Source: Solirubrobacteraceae bacterium
GTDB lineage: Bacteria > Actinomycetota > Thermoleophilia > Solirubrobacterales > Solirubrobacteraceae
Assembly (NCBI GenBank): GCA_030447005.1
Contig: JAUJME010000006.1
Span: 1 to 24,260, forward strand
DNA: 24,260 bases
Direction of reading: 5' to 3'
The notes beneath the pieces were generated by a model. It saw only the letters and a program-made list of their open reading frames with translations, had not been told where the DNA came from and made no database searches. Numbering within the stretch: the stretch's first letter is position 1; every line of letters begins with the position of its first letter. The translations under genes and the position numbers were made by a program. This document shows positions 14,098-20,725 of the stretch, piece after piece.

Positions 14098-15291
14098 CTA
14101 GGCCCGCGCCTCGGCGGCCTTGGCGGCCGCCTGCTCGGCGAGCTTCGCGCCCTTGGCGGTGCGCGAGTGCGCCGCGATGAACTTCTCGGTCTCCTCGCGG
14201 GCGAGGTTGTCCGGGCGCTGGGTGTGCGGCGACTTCATGAGGTAGGAGCTCGGGCCGTCGAGCTGGCCGCCGACCCCGTGGTTGAGCGCGAGCTTGCAGC
14301 AGCGCACGGCGTCGATGACGATGCCCGCCGAGTTCGGCGAGTCCCAGACCTCGAGCTTGAGCTCCATGTTGAGCGGCACGTCGCCGAAGGCCTGGCCCTC
14401 GACGCGGATGTGCGCCCACTTGCGGTCCGTGAGCCACGGCACGTAGTCCGACGGGCCGATGTAGACGTCGTCGGCCGGCAGCTCGTGGTCCATGATCGAC
14501 GTGACCGCGTTGGTCTTGGAGATCTTCTTGGACTCCAGCCGCTCGCGCTCGAGCATGTTGTAGAAGTCCATGTTGCCGCCGACGTTGAGCTGCGAGGTGC
14601 GCAGCATCTTCACGCCGCGCTCGCCGAACAGCCGCGCCAGCGTGCGGTGGACGATCGTCGCGCCGACCTGCGACTTGATGTCGTCGCCGACGATCGGCAG
14701 CCCCGCCTTGATGAAGCGGTTGTTCCAGTAGTCCTCGCGGGCGATGAAGACGGGGATGCAGTTCACGAAGCCGCAGCCGGCCTCGAGGATCTGCTCGACG
14801 TACCACTTCGTCGCCTGCTCGGAGCCGACGGGGAGGTAGGAGACGACGACGTCGGTCCGCGTGTCCTTGAGCACCTGGGCGATGTCGGCGGTGGAGCCGG
14901 GCGCCTTGGTGATCTTCTCCTTCAGGTACTTGCCGAGGCCGTCGTGGGTCATGCCGCGCATGACCTCGACGCCGAGGTGCGGGACCTCGTCGGCGAACTT
15001 CAGCGTGTTGTTCTGGCCGGCGAAGATCGCCTCGGAGAGGTCCTTGCCGACCTTGTCGGCGTCGATGTCGAACGCCGCGGTGAACTCGATGTCCGAGACG
15101 TGGTAGCCGCCGAGGTCGACGTGCATGAGGCCGGGGACGGACTCCGTCGTGCTGGCGTTCTTGTAGTACTCGACGCCCTGCACGAAGGACGAGGCGCAGT
15201 TGCCGACGCCGATGATCGCGACGCGGACCTTGTCCTCCGCGTAGCGGCCGTTGCCGTTGCCGTTGCCGTTCGTATGACCGTTGTGGCTCAA
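14098..15291 (-). CDS. ino1: Myo-inositol-1-phosphate synthase, actinobacterial type
   Basis: 397 aa. Converts glucose-6-phosphate to 1L-myo-inositol-1-phosphate with bound NAD, the first step of de novo inositol and phosphatidylinositol synthesis. The N-terminal Rossmann motif is [11 protein letters not shown] (about 25-35). Core blocks [28 protein letters not shown] and [19 protein letters not shown] match the compact bacterial/archaeal form; eukaryotic enzymes are over 500 aa. The start is TTG 15291, giving [12 protein letters not shown] before homology begins; TGAGGA at 15305-15300 is a ribosome site 8 bases upstream. The NG repeat is coded by a hexanucleotide tract. It lies 42 bases after the CDP-alcohol phosphatidyltransferase gene, which would consume its product. 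The last 25 residues are an alanine/lysine-rich helix. Confidence 0.95.
   Translation of the reverse strand: MSHNGHTNGNGNGNGRYAEDKVRVAIIGVGNCASSFVQGVEYYKNASTTESVPGLMHVDLGGYHVSDIEFTAAFDIDADKVGKDLSEAIFAGQNNTLKFADEVPHLGVEVMRGMTHDGLGKYLKEKITKAPGSTADIAQVLKDTRTDVVVSYLPVGSEQATKWYVEQILEAGCGFVNCIPVFIAREDYWNNRFIKAGLPIVGDDIKSQVGATIVHRTLARLFGERGVKMLRTSQLNVGGNMDFYNMLERERLESKKISKTNAVTSIMDHELPADDVYIGPSDYVPWLTDRKWAHIRVEGQAFGDVPLNMELKLEVWDSPNSAGIVIDAVRCCKLALNHGVGGQLDGPSSYLMKSPHTQRPDNLAREETEKFIAAHSRTAKGAKLAEQAAAKAAEARA
15248..15271. repeat. Hexanucleotide tract (CCGTTG, about four copies)
   Basis: Four tandem CCGTTG units, the last imperfect, encode on the minus strand the NGNGNGNG linker at the N-terminus of the inositol-phosphate synthase. 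Such a tract can expand or shrink in frame without harming the enzyme. Confidence 0.7.
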
Positions 15292-15333
15292 GTCTCAGTT
15301 CCTCAGGATCGGACGGAAGAAGTCTGGGCCTAA

Positions 15334-15936
15334 TCAACCCAGCGGCGTCGCCGCGTTACGCGTGAGCTCCCCGCGGACGTGCCAGATCCGCTGCGCGACG
15401 GTGACCACCGAGAGGCCGGCGAGGACGTAGACGGACGGCTCGAGGAGCCCGAGGCCGTGGAGCAGGAGGCCGGCCGACAGGATGACGACGCGGACCGGCC
15501 GGTCGGCGATCCCGACCTTGCACTCGACGCCCAGCGCCTCGGCGCGGGCGCGCGTGTAGGAGACCATCAGCGACGCGAGCACGGCGATGACGACCGCGGC
15601 GACGCCGAGGTCCAGCCCGTCCGTCGCAAAGCGGTAGCCGACCGCGGCGAGCACGACGCCCTCCTCGACGCGGTCGAGCGTCGAGTCCAGGAAGGCGCCG
15701 AACGGCGTGCCCTTGCCCGAGGTCCGCGCGTAGCGGCCGTCGAGCGTGTCGCAGACCGAGCCGATCACGAACGCCAGCCCGCCGAGGAAGTAGAGCTCGT
15801 TCCAGACGAGCGCCGCCGCCACGACGCAGAGCGCGAAGCCGGTGAGCGAGATCGCGTTGGGGGTCAGGCGCGACTCGATGAGCCGGTTGGTGACGAGCAC
15901 CTGGTACTCGCGGGCGCTGACGCGCTGGCGGGTCAC
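15334..15936 (-). CDS. CDP-alcohol phosphatidyltransferase, probable phosphatidylinositol-phosphate synthase
   Basis: 200 aa with about six membrane helices. The full family signature D-x2-D-G-x2-A-R-x8-G-x3-D-x3-D is present: Asp63, Asp66, Gly67, Ala70, Arg71, Gly80, Asp84, Asp88. These residues bind Mg2+ and CDP-diacylglycerol. Family members use glycerol-3-phosphate, serine, choline or inositol-1-phosphate as acceptor. Because the next gene makes inositol-1-phosphate, the best guess is phosphatidylinositol-phosphate synthase, like mycobacterial PgsA1, acting at the cytoplasmic membrane; this is inference from context. The N-terminal REYQVLVTNRLIESRLTPNAIS lies just ahead of the first helix. 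GTG 15936 overlaps the PAP2 stop as GTGA, so the two are translationally coupled. Confidence 0.88.
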   Translation of the reverse strand: MTRQRVSAREYQVLVTNRLIESRLTPNAISLTGFALCVVAAALVWNELYFLGGLAFVIGSVCDTLDGRYARTSGKGTPFGAFLDSTLDRVEEGVVLAAVGYRFATDGLDLGVAAVVIAVLASLMVSYTRARAEALGVECKVGIADRPVRVVILSAGLLLHGLGLLEPSVYVLAGLSVVTVAQRIWHVRGELTRNAATPLG

Positions 15937-16709
15937 GCGGCCGTGCCCTGCGGCTGCGTCCGGAACGCCCACGCGTTCGGCGCGGCGCGGACGAGCATGA
16001 CGGCGAGGGTCGCGGCCGCGAGCGCCACCACGGCCCCGAGCGCCGCGTCGATCCACCAGTGATTGGCGGTGACGACGACGACGAAGGAGACGACCGCCGG
16101 GTAGCCGAGCCACAGGGTCGCCGCCCAGCGGCGGCGCACGATCTGGGCCATCGGGATGGCGAGCATGAGCGCGAAGCACACGTGCATGGACGGGACCGCG
16201 GCGAACGGGTTGACCAGCAGCTCGGAGACCCCCGACTGGGCGGCGGTGCCGGTCAGCCCGGCGACCGGGTCGGTGAACCCCCACTCGGGCATCAGCCGCG
16301 GCGGCGCGGTCGGGTAGGCGACGTAGAGGATCAGCGCCATCCCCATCGCCGCCATGAACATGTTGCGCACGAAGTAGAAGGCGGCGTTGCGCCACAGGTA
16401 GATCCACGCGAGCGTCAGCACGGTGATCGTGAAGTGCGAGTTGACGTACATCCAGCTCGCCGCGTCGATCACCCACGCGCTGCCGCTCGCCCACGCGTGG
16501 GCGGCCGGCTCGAAGAACAGGTTCATCTCCTGCTCGAGCGAGATGATCTCGCGCGCGTTGGCGTAGGCCTCGGCGGCGCGGCCGTCGACCACCCCGCGGA
16601 CGATCCGGTAGAGGTAGTACGCCCCGCAGAAGAGGACGATCTGGCGGCCGAGGTCGCGCCATCCCCCGGGCAGGAACCGCGCGGCGAAGTCCTCGGCCCG
16701 GAGTCGCAT
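15933..16709 (-). CDS. PAP2-superfamily membrane enzyme of the Aur1/IPC-synthase-like branch
   Basis: 258 aa with about six membrane helices. The motifs YPTAPPRL (132-139), VPSMH (172-176) and NHWWIDAALG (216-225) are those of the PAP2_3 branch that includes fungal inositol-phosphorylceramide synthase; His176, His217 and Asp221 are the expected catalytic residues. The enzyme either removes a phosphate from a lipid or moves a phospho-inositol head group. Sitting directly before, and overlapping, the inositol-lipid synthase gene, it could dephosphorylate phosphatidylinositol-phosphate to phosphatidylinositol. I start at ATG 16709, 7 bases after TAGCAT; an in-frame ATG at 16718 overlaps that hexamer and would add three residues. 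Being leaderless, it likely heads the transcript containing the phosphatidyltransferase and inositol-phosphate synthase genes. Confidence 0.87.
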   Translation of the reverse strand: MRLRAEDFAARFLPGGWRDLGRQIVLFCGAYYLYRIVRGVVDGRAAEAYANAREIISLEQEMNLFFEPAAHAWASGSAWVIDAASWMYVNSHFTITVLTLAWIYLWRNAAFYFVRNMFMAAMGMALILYVAYPTAPPRLMPEWGFTDPVAGLTGTAAQSGVSELLVNPFAAVPSMHVCFALMLAIPMAQIVRRRWAATLWLGYPAVVSFVVVVTANHWWIDAALGAVVALAAATLAVMLVRAAPNAWAFRTQPQGTAA

Positions 16710-16716
16710 CGCGCCC

Positions 16717-16722
16717 ATGCTA
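16717..16722 (-). promoter_or_regulatory. Putative -10 element (TAGCAT) overlapping the upstream stop codon
   Basis: The minus strand reads TAGCAT, 7 bases, then ATG 16709. The first three bases are also the TAG stop of the upstream GT-C-like gene, so termination of that reading frame and promoter of the lipid operon share the same bases. Confidence 0.5.
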
Positions 16723-18294
16723 ACGGCGGGGGCACGCCGCCCCGCGGCCGAGCGCCCGGCCCGCCGAGAAGCGCGCCCGCACCTCGACGGGACCCGGCCG
16801 CCGCAGCTCGACGGCGGTCCACTCCCCCGCCCGGCGCACGCAGGCCGCGCCGCGCGTGACGGTCCAGTAGCGGGTCCAGCGCTCGCGCACGACCGCCGTG
16901 CCGGCCGCGGTCGCGCGGAGGGCGAACCCGCTCGCACCGTGCGCGGTCATCCGCGCCGGGCCCGCGACGGGCGGCGCCGCGCCGCGGACCCGCCAGATCC
17001 GCCAGCCCGGGCCGTCGTGGACCAGCCGCAGGTACGGGGCGCCCCGCTCGAGCACGCGCCGCTCCGCGCGCGCCGAGTAGTCGAGCGGCGCTCGCGGCAG
17101 CGCGACCCAGCCGATGGCGCGGTCTCGCAGCCAGCCCTCATAGCGCGCGGGGGTGAGCGGCTCGCCGTCGTAGAAGAGCGGGTTGACCTTGAGGTCGAGC
17201 TGGCGCGCCCAGCCGCGGGCGAGCGGGAGCGACGGCGCCAGGTGCGCGGCCTCCCAGTGGTTGAGGGTGAGCGGCACCTCGACGCGCTCCCCGGGCGCCA
17301 CGCGCCTCGCCAGAAAGCGCTCGGCCTCGGCGTGGAAGGCGCGCGCGACGGCCGGGTCGCGGCGCGACTCGGCCACCGCGCGGACCGCGGGCAGCCACGC
17401 CAGGTAGACCAGCGCGAGCCCCACCACGGCGATCGCGCCGCGCGGCGCGCCGGGGCGCGGCGCGAGCGCGAGCAGCGGCGGGCCGAGCACCACCCCCAGC
17501 CGCAGCGCGTTCTGCCCGAAGGTCGTCGGGACGAGAAAGGCGCCGGCGAGCAGAGCGCAGCTCAGCACCGCGCCCGCGACGAGCGCGCGGCGGCGGGGAT
17601 CGAGCAGCGCCGCGCCGGCCGCCGAGACGGCGAGCATGGGCCAGAACGCGGTCGCGACGAAGCGGTCGGGTCCGCCCTCGGGGAACAGGCCGGCGAGCAG
17701 CGCGCCGCCCGCGAGCACCGGCCCGGCGAGAACCGCCGCGGGCGCCAGCTCGCGGCGCCCGCCGCCGAGCGCGCGCGCCGCCGCGGCGAGCGCCAGGAAG
17801 ACGCCGGCCACCGGGCTTGCGAGCGCGCTCGCGAGCGCGAGCGCCGCGGCGGCCGGGCGGCTGCGTCCCAGGACCGCCCAGGCCGCCACCGCGAGCGCCA
17901 TCCCGAGCGTGAACGGCATCCGCCCGATCACCACGTTGGAGAGCACGCCGCCCGCGAACAGCCAGGTCGCCCAGGCGGCCGCCCGCGACGAGGGCGCCGC
18001 CGCGCGCGCGAGCGGGGCGAACAGCGCGGTCGCCGCCACCGCCGCCAGCACGCCGACCGTCCGCGGCCCGAGCAGCGCCGCGAGCGGGGAGAACAGCAGC
18101 GAGTAGCCGGCGACGTGGTGGCCGCTGTACCACTGCGCGTTGAAGACGGTGGCGCCCTCGCGCTCCCACAGGGCGGTCCGGTAGGCGTGCCCCGCCATGT
18201 CGGCGGTCGCCGGCGCCGCCGCGAGATAGGCGAGGCCGAGCAGCGCCACGGCGACGGCGGGCGCGAGCGGGTGCCCGGCCGCGCGCCGCCGCAC
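16720..18294 (-). CDS. Polytopic membrane protein with GT-C-like architecture
   Basis: 524 aa: roughly ten or more hydrophobic helices up to about residue 340, then about 180 residues likely outside the membrane. After the first helix comes an acidic loop, TADMAGHAYRTALWE, with Asp32 where lipid-linked-sugar GT-C enzymes keep a catalytic acid, and then FNAQWYSGHHVAGYS. The C-terminal part contains DLKVNPLFYDGEPL and a beta-rich end. This is the outline of GT-C glycosyltransferases such as mannosyl- or arabinosyltransferases, but I see no diagnostic motif, so the function is open; a transporter-like role is possible. GTG 18294 lies 20 bases after the CAP-gene stop, with GAGG upstream, so the two are likely cotranscribed. 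Its stop lies inside the PAP2 promoter. Confidence 0.75.
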   Translation of the reverse strand: MRRRAAGHPLAPAVAVALLGLAYLAAAPATADMAGHAYRTALWEREGATVFNAQWYSGHHVAGYSLLFSPLAALLGPRTVGVLAAVAATALFAPLARAAAPSSRAAAWATWLFAGGVLSNVVIGRMPFTLGMALAVAAWAVLGRSRPAAAALALASALASPVAGVFLALAAAARALGGGRRELAPAAVLAGPVLAGGALLAGLFPEGGPDRFVATAFWPMLAVSAAGAALLDPRRRALVAGAVLSCALLAGAFLVPTTFGQNALRLGVVLGPPLLALAPRPGAPRGAIAVVGLALVYLAWLPAVRAVAESRRDPAVARAFHAEAERFLARRVAPGERVEVPLTLNHWEAAHLAPSLPLARGWARQLDLKVNPLFYDGEPLTPARYEGWLRDRAIGWVALPRAPLDYSARAERRVLERGAPYLRLVHDGPGWRIWRVRGAAPPVAGPARMTAHGASGFALRATAAGTAVVRERWTRYWTVTRGAACVRRAGEWTAVELRRPGPVEVRARFSAGRALGRGAACPRR

Positions 18295-18314
18295 GGGCGC
18301 TGCCCTCGAAGCGG

Positions 18315-18854
18315 CTAGCGCTTCGAGGAGAAGTCCGCGGTGAAGACCTGCGCCTTCTGCTTGCCCATGCGGCCCTTGCGGCGGGCGACGCCGATCTTGC
18401 GGAAGCGCGGCGACAGGATCACCGCGCGGTGGGAGGGCGAGCTCAGCCACATGGCGACCACGCGCCGCGCCACGCCGTGGCGCCACGACCGCGGGATGTA
18501 GGCGATGTTCTCGCCGATGCGGTTGGCGCGGGCATAGCGCCGCACGCGCCTGTCCATCGGCGTCCCGTTGGAGGACGTGTGGGCGAAGAAGTCGCGCCGG
18601 ATCATGTCGCGGCTGTGGTAGTCGGCGGAGCGCGAGAGGCGGCGGCTCTTGGTCACGCCGGGCAGGCCGTTGGCGCGGCGGATCTGGTTGATGATCCGGA
18701 CGACCTGGCGTTCGGTCCGGTCCACACGGGCCTTGGATCGCTTGGCGTCGGCGACGTTCGAGTACACGAGCGCCCCGGCGACGAGCGCCAGCAGAGCGAG
18801 CACGGGCAAGATGAACTTCGGCCGAGGCAGTCGAGCTTCTGCTCGGTCGTACAT
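18315..18854 (-). CDS. Membrane-anchored CAP-domain (SCP-like) protein
   Basis: 179 aa. One hydrophobic helix (about 14-31) after a short basic N-terminus acts as a signal anchor, followed by a CAP domain (about 50-179): INQIRRANGLP at the start, SADYHSRDMIRRDFFAHTSSNG with His80 and His92, GENIAY (114-119) and VAMWLSSPSHRAVILSP with His142, and the final RKIGVA strand. The paired histidines and the GENI glutamate form the conserved CAP cavity. Bacterial CAP proteins are extracellular and of mostly unknown role. The mature domain is unusually rich in arginine and lysine, which could favour contact with acidic cell-wall polymers or lipids. I start at ATG 18854 because of the GGAGG 4 bases upstream. 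Confidence 0.88.
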   Translation of the reverse strand: MYDRAEARLPRPKFILPVLALLALVAGALVYSNVADAKRSKARVDRTERQVVRIINQIRRANGLPGVTKSRRLSRSADYHSRDMIRRDFFAHTSSNGTPMDRRVRRYARANRIGENIAYIPRSWRHGVARRVVAMWLSSPSHRAVILSPRFRKIGVARRKGRMGKQKAQVFTADFSSKR

Positions 18855-18858
18855 GAAA

Positions 18859-18863
18859 CCTCC
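18859..18863 (-). promoter_or_regulatory. Shine-Dalgarno GGAGG for the CAP-domain gene
   Basis: GGAGG on the minus strand, 4 bases before ATG 18854, fixes the start. The 170-base divergent region up to the PfkB gene also has TATATG on the minus strand at about 18917-18912, a possible -10 for this gene. Confidence 0.65.
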
Positions 18864-18987
18864 GGAGTGGCGGGAGAAGAAACGGTTCCGTCGGGTCCGG
18901 CGAGTTGGCCACCATATACACGTGCCCGGCCGGATGTCCTTCCCGCGGTCCCAAATAGCGGGTTTTCTGACCGTGCGAAGCCCGCAA

Positions 18988-19007
18988 CGAGCCAACTTCG
19001 GGGCTCG
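18988..19007 (+). other. Short inverted repeat upstream of the PfkB gene
   Basis: CGAGCC (18988-18993) and GGCTCG (19002-19007) flank an 8-base spacer, ending 2 bases before the likely -10 (TATCGT 19010-19015). The place suits an operator for a sugar-responsive regulator, but a 6-bp pair in GC-rich DNA may be chance. Confidence 0.3.
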
Positions 19008-19009
19008 CA

Positions 19010-19015
19010 TATCGT
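19010..19015 (+). promoter_or_regulatory. Putative -10 element (TATCGT) for the PfkB-endonuclease III pair
   Basis: TATCGT lies 9 bases before ATG 19025, with no Shine-Dalgarno, again the leaderless arrangement. Confidence 0.4.
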
Positions 19016-19024
19016 TACTTCGCA

Positions 19025-19906
19025 ATGCCGCTGCTGTGCCTCGGCGAGGCCCTCGTCGACCTCGTCTGCGAGCGCCCTGTCGGATCCCTGACCGAGGCGG
19101 ATGGGTTCGTCCCCCACTTCGGCGGGGCGACCGCCAACGTAGCGGTCAACGCGGCGCGCCACGGGGCCTCCGTCTCACTGTACGGCGGCGCCGGCGACGA
19201 CGCGTGGGGGCGCTGGCTGCGGGCCGGCCTCGAGCGCGAGGGCGTCGGCACGGAGCACTTCCGGCTCCGGTCCGGCGGGCGCACGCCGCTGGCGTTCGTG
19301 ACCGTCGACGCGGGGGGCGAGCCCGCCTATGAGTTCTACGGCGACCCGTTCGGCGCGGCGCTTGCGGAGTCGGCGGCGGACCTCGAGGACGCCGTGACGG
19401 AGGCCGACGGCCTGCTCTTCGCCTCCAACACGCTGGTCGGCCCGGCCGAGCGCGCCGCGACGCTGGCCGCCCGCGAGCGGGCGCTCGAGCTCGGCCGCGC
19501 GGTCTGGTTCGACCCCAACCTGCGCCTCGAGCGCTGGGGCTCGCCCGAGGAGGCGGTCGGCCTCGCCCGCGACTGCGTGCCGGGCTGCCGGGTGGTCAAG
19601 GCCAACCGCGCCGAGGCCGAGCTCCTCACGGGCGAGCCGGACCCGGAGCGCGCCGCCCAGGCGCTCGCCGCGGCGGGCGCGGAGCTCGCGGTCGTCACCC
19701 TCGGCGCCGAGGGCGCGGTGGTGCGCGGCACCGTGTCCGCCGACGTCCCGGGCGTCCCCGCGCGGCCCGTCTCGACCGTCGGCGCGGGCGACGCGTTCCT
19801 CGGCGTCCTCGTCGCCCGCCTCGACGCCGACGGCGCGCCGGGGGCGGCCGCCGCGGCGGCCGAGGCGGCCGCGCGCGTCACGGAGCGCTGGGGCGCCATC
19901 GCGTGA
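19025..19906 (+). CDS. PfkB-family carbohydrate kinase (fructokinase/ribokinase-like)
   Basis: 293 aa, cytoplasmic. The N-terminal substrate motif is GGATANVAVNAARHGA (33-48), followed by GDDAWG, the anion strand FDPNLR (162-167), KANRAEAELLTG (192-202) and the C-terminal signature STVGAGDAFLG with catalytic base Asp256. It transfers phosphate from ATP to the hydroxymethyl group of a sugar. The set FDPNLR plus KANRAEAELLTGE resembles fructokinases and 2-keto-3-deoxygluconate kinases more than ribokinases. The start ATG 19025 is the first and gives the normal N-terminus (LLCLGEALVDLV). The stop overlaps the next start as GTGA, so a DNA-repair enzyme is coupled to it, with no obvious functional link. 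Confidence 0.92.
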   Translation: MPLLCLGEALVDLVCERPVGSLTEADGFVPHFGGATANVAVNAARHGASVSLYGGAGDDAWGRWLRAGLEREGVGTEHFRLRSGGRTPLAFVTVDAGGEPAYEFYGDPFGAALAESAADLEDAVTEADGLLFASNTLVGPAERAATLAARERALELGRAVWFDPNLRLERWGSPEEAVGLARDCVPGCRVVKANRAEAELLTGEPDPERAAQALAAAGAELAVVTLGAEGAVVRGTVSADVPGVPARPVSTVGAGDAFLGVLVARLDADGAPGAAAAAAEAAARVTERWGAIA

Positions 19907-20640
19907 GCGCAGCCGGTCCTGTCCGCGGGCGGGCGACCGTCCCGCGGGCGGCCTGGGTGGGGCCCTCGCGCGCCCGGGTCCGCGCGGTCCGCGACCGGCT
20001 GCGCGCCTACTACGGGCCGCCCGTCGCCCCGCCGCACGGCCGCCCGCTCGACGAGCTGATCCTCACCGTCCTCTCGCAGTCGACGAGCGACCGCAACCGC
20101 GACGTCGCCTACCTGCGGCTGCGCGCCGCGCTGCCGGCGTGGGAGGCGGTCCGCGACGCGCCGCGCGCGGAGGTCGAGGTGGCGATCCAGCCCGGCGGCC
20201 TGCACCGCCAGAAGTCCGCCCGGATCCAGGAGATCCTCCGCACGATCGGCGAGCCGCTCTCGCTCGACGGCCTCGGGGCGCTCGCGGTCGCCGAGGGCCG
20301 CGCCGCGCTCACCGCCCTGCCGGGCGTCGGGCGCAAGACCGCCGCCTGCGTGCTGCTGTTCGCCTACGGCAAGCCCGACGTGCCGGTCGACACGCACGTC
20401 TCGCGCGTCGCCACCCGGCTCGGCTGGCTGCGCCCGGGCGCCGGCTTCGAGGAGCTCCACGACGACTTCCTCGTCCTCACACCTCGGGGCCAGTGGCACG
20501 AGCTCCACATCAACCTCCTGCGCCACGGACGGCGGGTCTGCCACTCCCGCGTCCCCGAGTGCCCCGCCTGCCCGCTGCGGCGGACGTGCGCCTTCGGGCA
20601 GCGCTCGGATGCTGGCGCGTCGGCGCTCGCAAAAAACTAA
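19903..20640 (+). CDS. nth: Endonuclease III (HhH-GPD DNA glycosylase with 4Fe-4S)
   Basis: 245 aa. Bifunctional DNA glycosylase/AP-lyase for oxidised pyrimidines in base excision repair. The helix-hairpin-helix is LPGVGRKTA (139-147) with catalytic Lys145; catalytic Asp163 is in VPVDTHVSRV. The 4Fe-4S loop C-x6-C-x2-C-x5-C is complete (Cys213, 220, 223, 229). The early motif LSQSTSDRNRD replaces the classical LSAQTTD, a variant seen in HhH-GPD proteins outside the E. coli type. The N-terminus has about 20 extra residues, rich in Arg/Pro. GTG 19903 overlaps the PfkB stop by 4 bases. The last residues (SDAGASALAKN) run into an A-rich end, CAAAAAACTAA. Confidence 0.92.
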   Translation: MSAAGPVRGRATVPRAAWVGPSRARVRAVRDRLRAYYGPPVAPPHGRPLDELILTVLSQSTSDRNRDVAYLRLRAALPAWEAVRDAPRAEVEVAIQPGGLHRQKSARIQEILRTIGEPLSLDGLGALAVAEGRAALTALPGVGRKTAACVLLFAYGKPDVPVDTHVSRVATRLGWLRPGAGFEELHDDFLVLTPRGQWHELHINLLRHGRRVCHSRVPECPACPLRRTCAFGQRSDAGASALAKN

Positions 20641-20716
20641 GCGCATGGGCCGTTAACTCGATTGAACCGTGCCCACTGGCGGGGGCCGGGGATCTCCATC
20701 CATCTTTCATCCTTCC

Positions 20717-20721
20717 GGAGG
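20717..20721 (+). promoter_or_regulatory. Shine-Dalgarno GGAGG for the large secreted protein
   Basis: GGAGG 4 bases before GTG 20726. The 85-base gap after endonuclease III holds this site and an AT-richer stretch (GTTAACTCGATTGAAC at about 20653-20668) that may include the promoter. Confidence 0.65.
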
Positions 20722-20725
20722 CCTC

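Noticed and set aside
13687..15333. Long plus-strand open frame across the GT-PHP and inositol-phosphate synthase genes
   Set aside because: Antisense to two clearly recognised genes and has no motif; composition is that of a shadow frame.
14101..15337. Minus-strand frame running through the inositol-phosphate synthase and GT-PHP region into the UDG-like gene
   Set aside because: Only its last 217 codons (11525-12178) match a protein family; the rest is Arg/Pro-rich out-of-frame translation of real genes.
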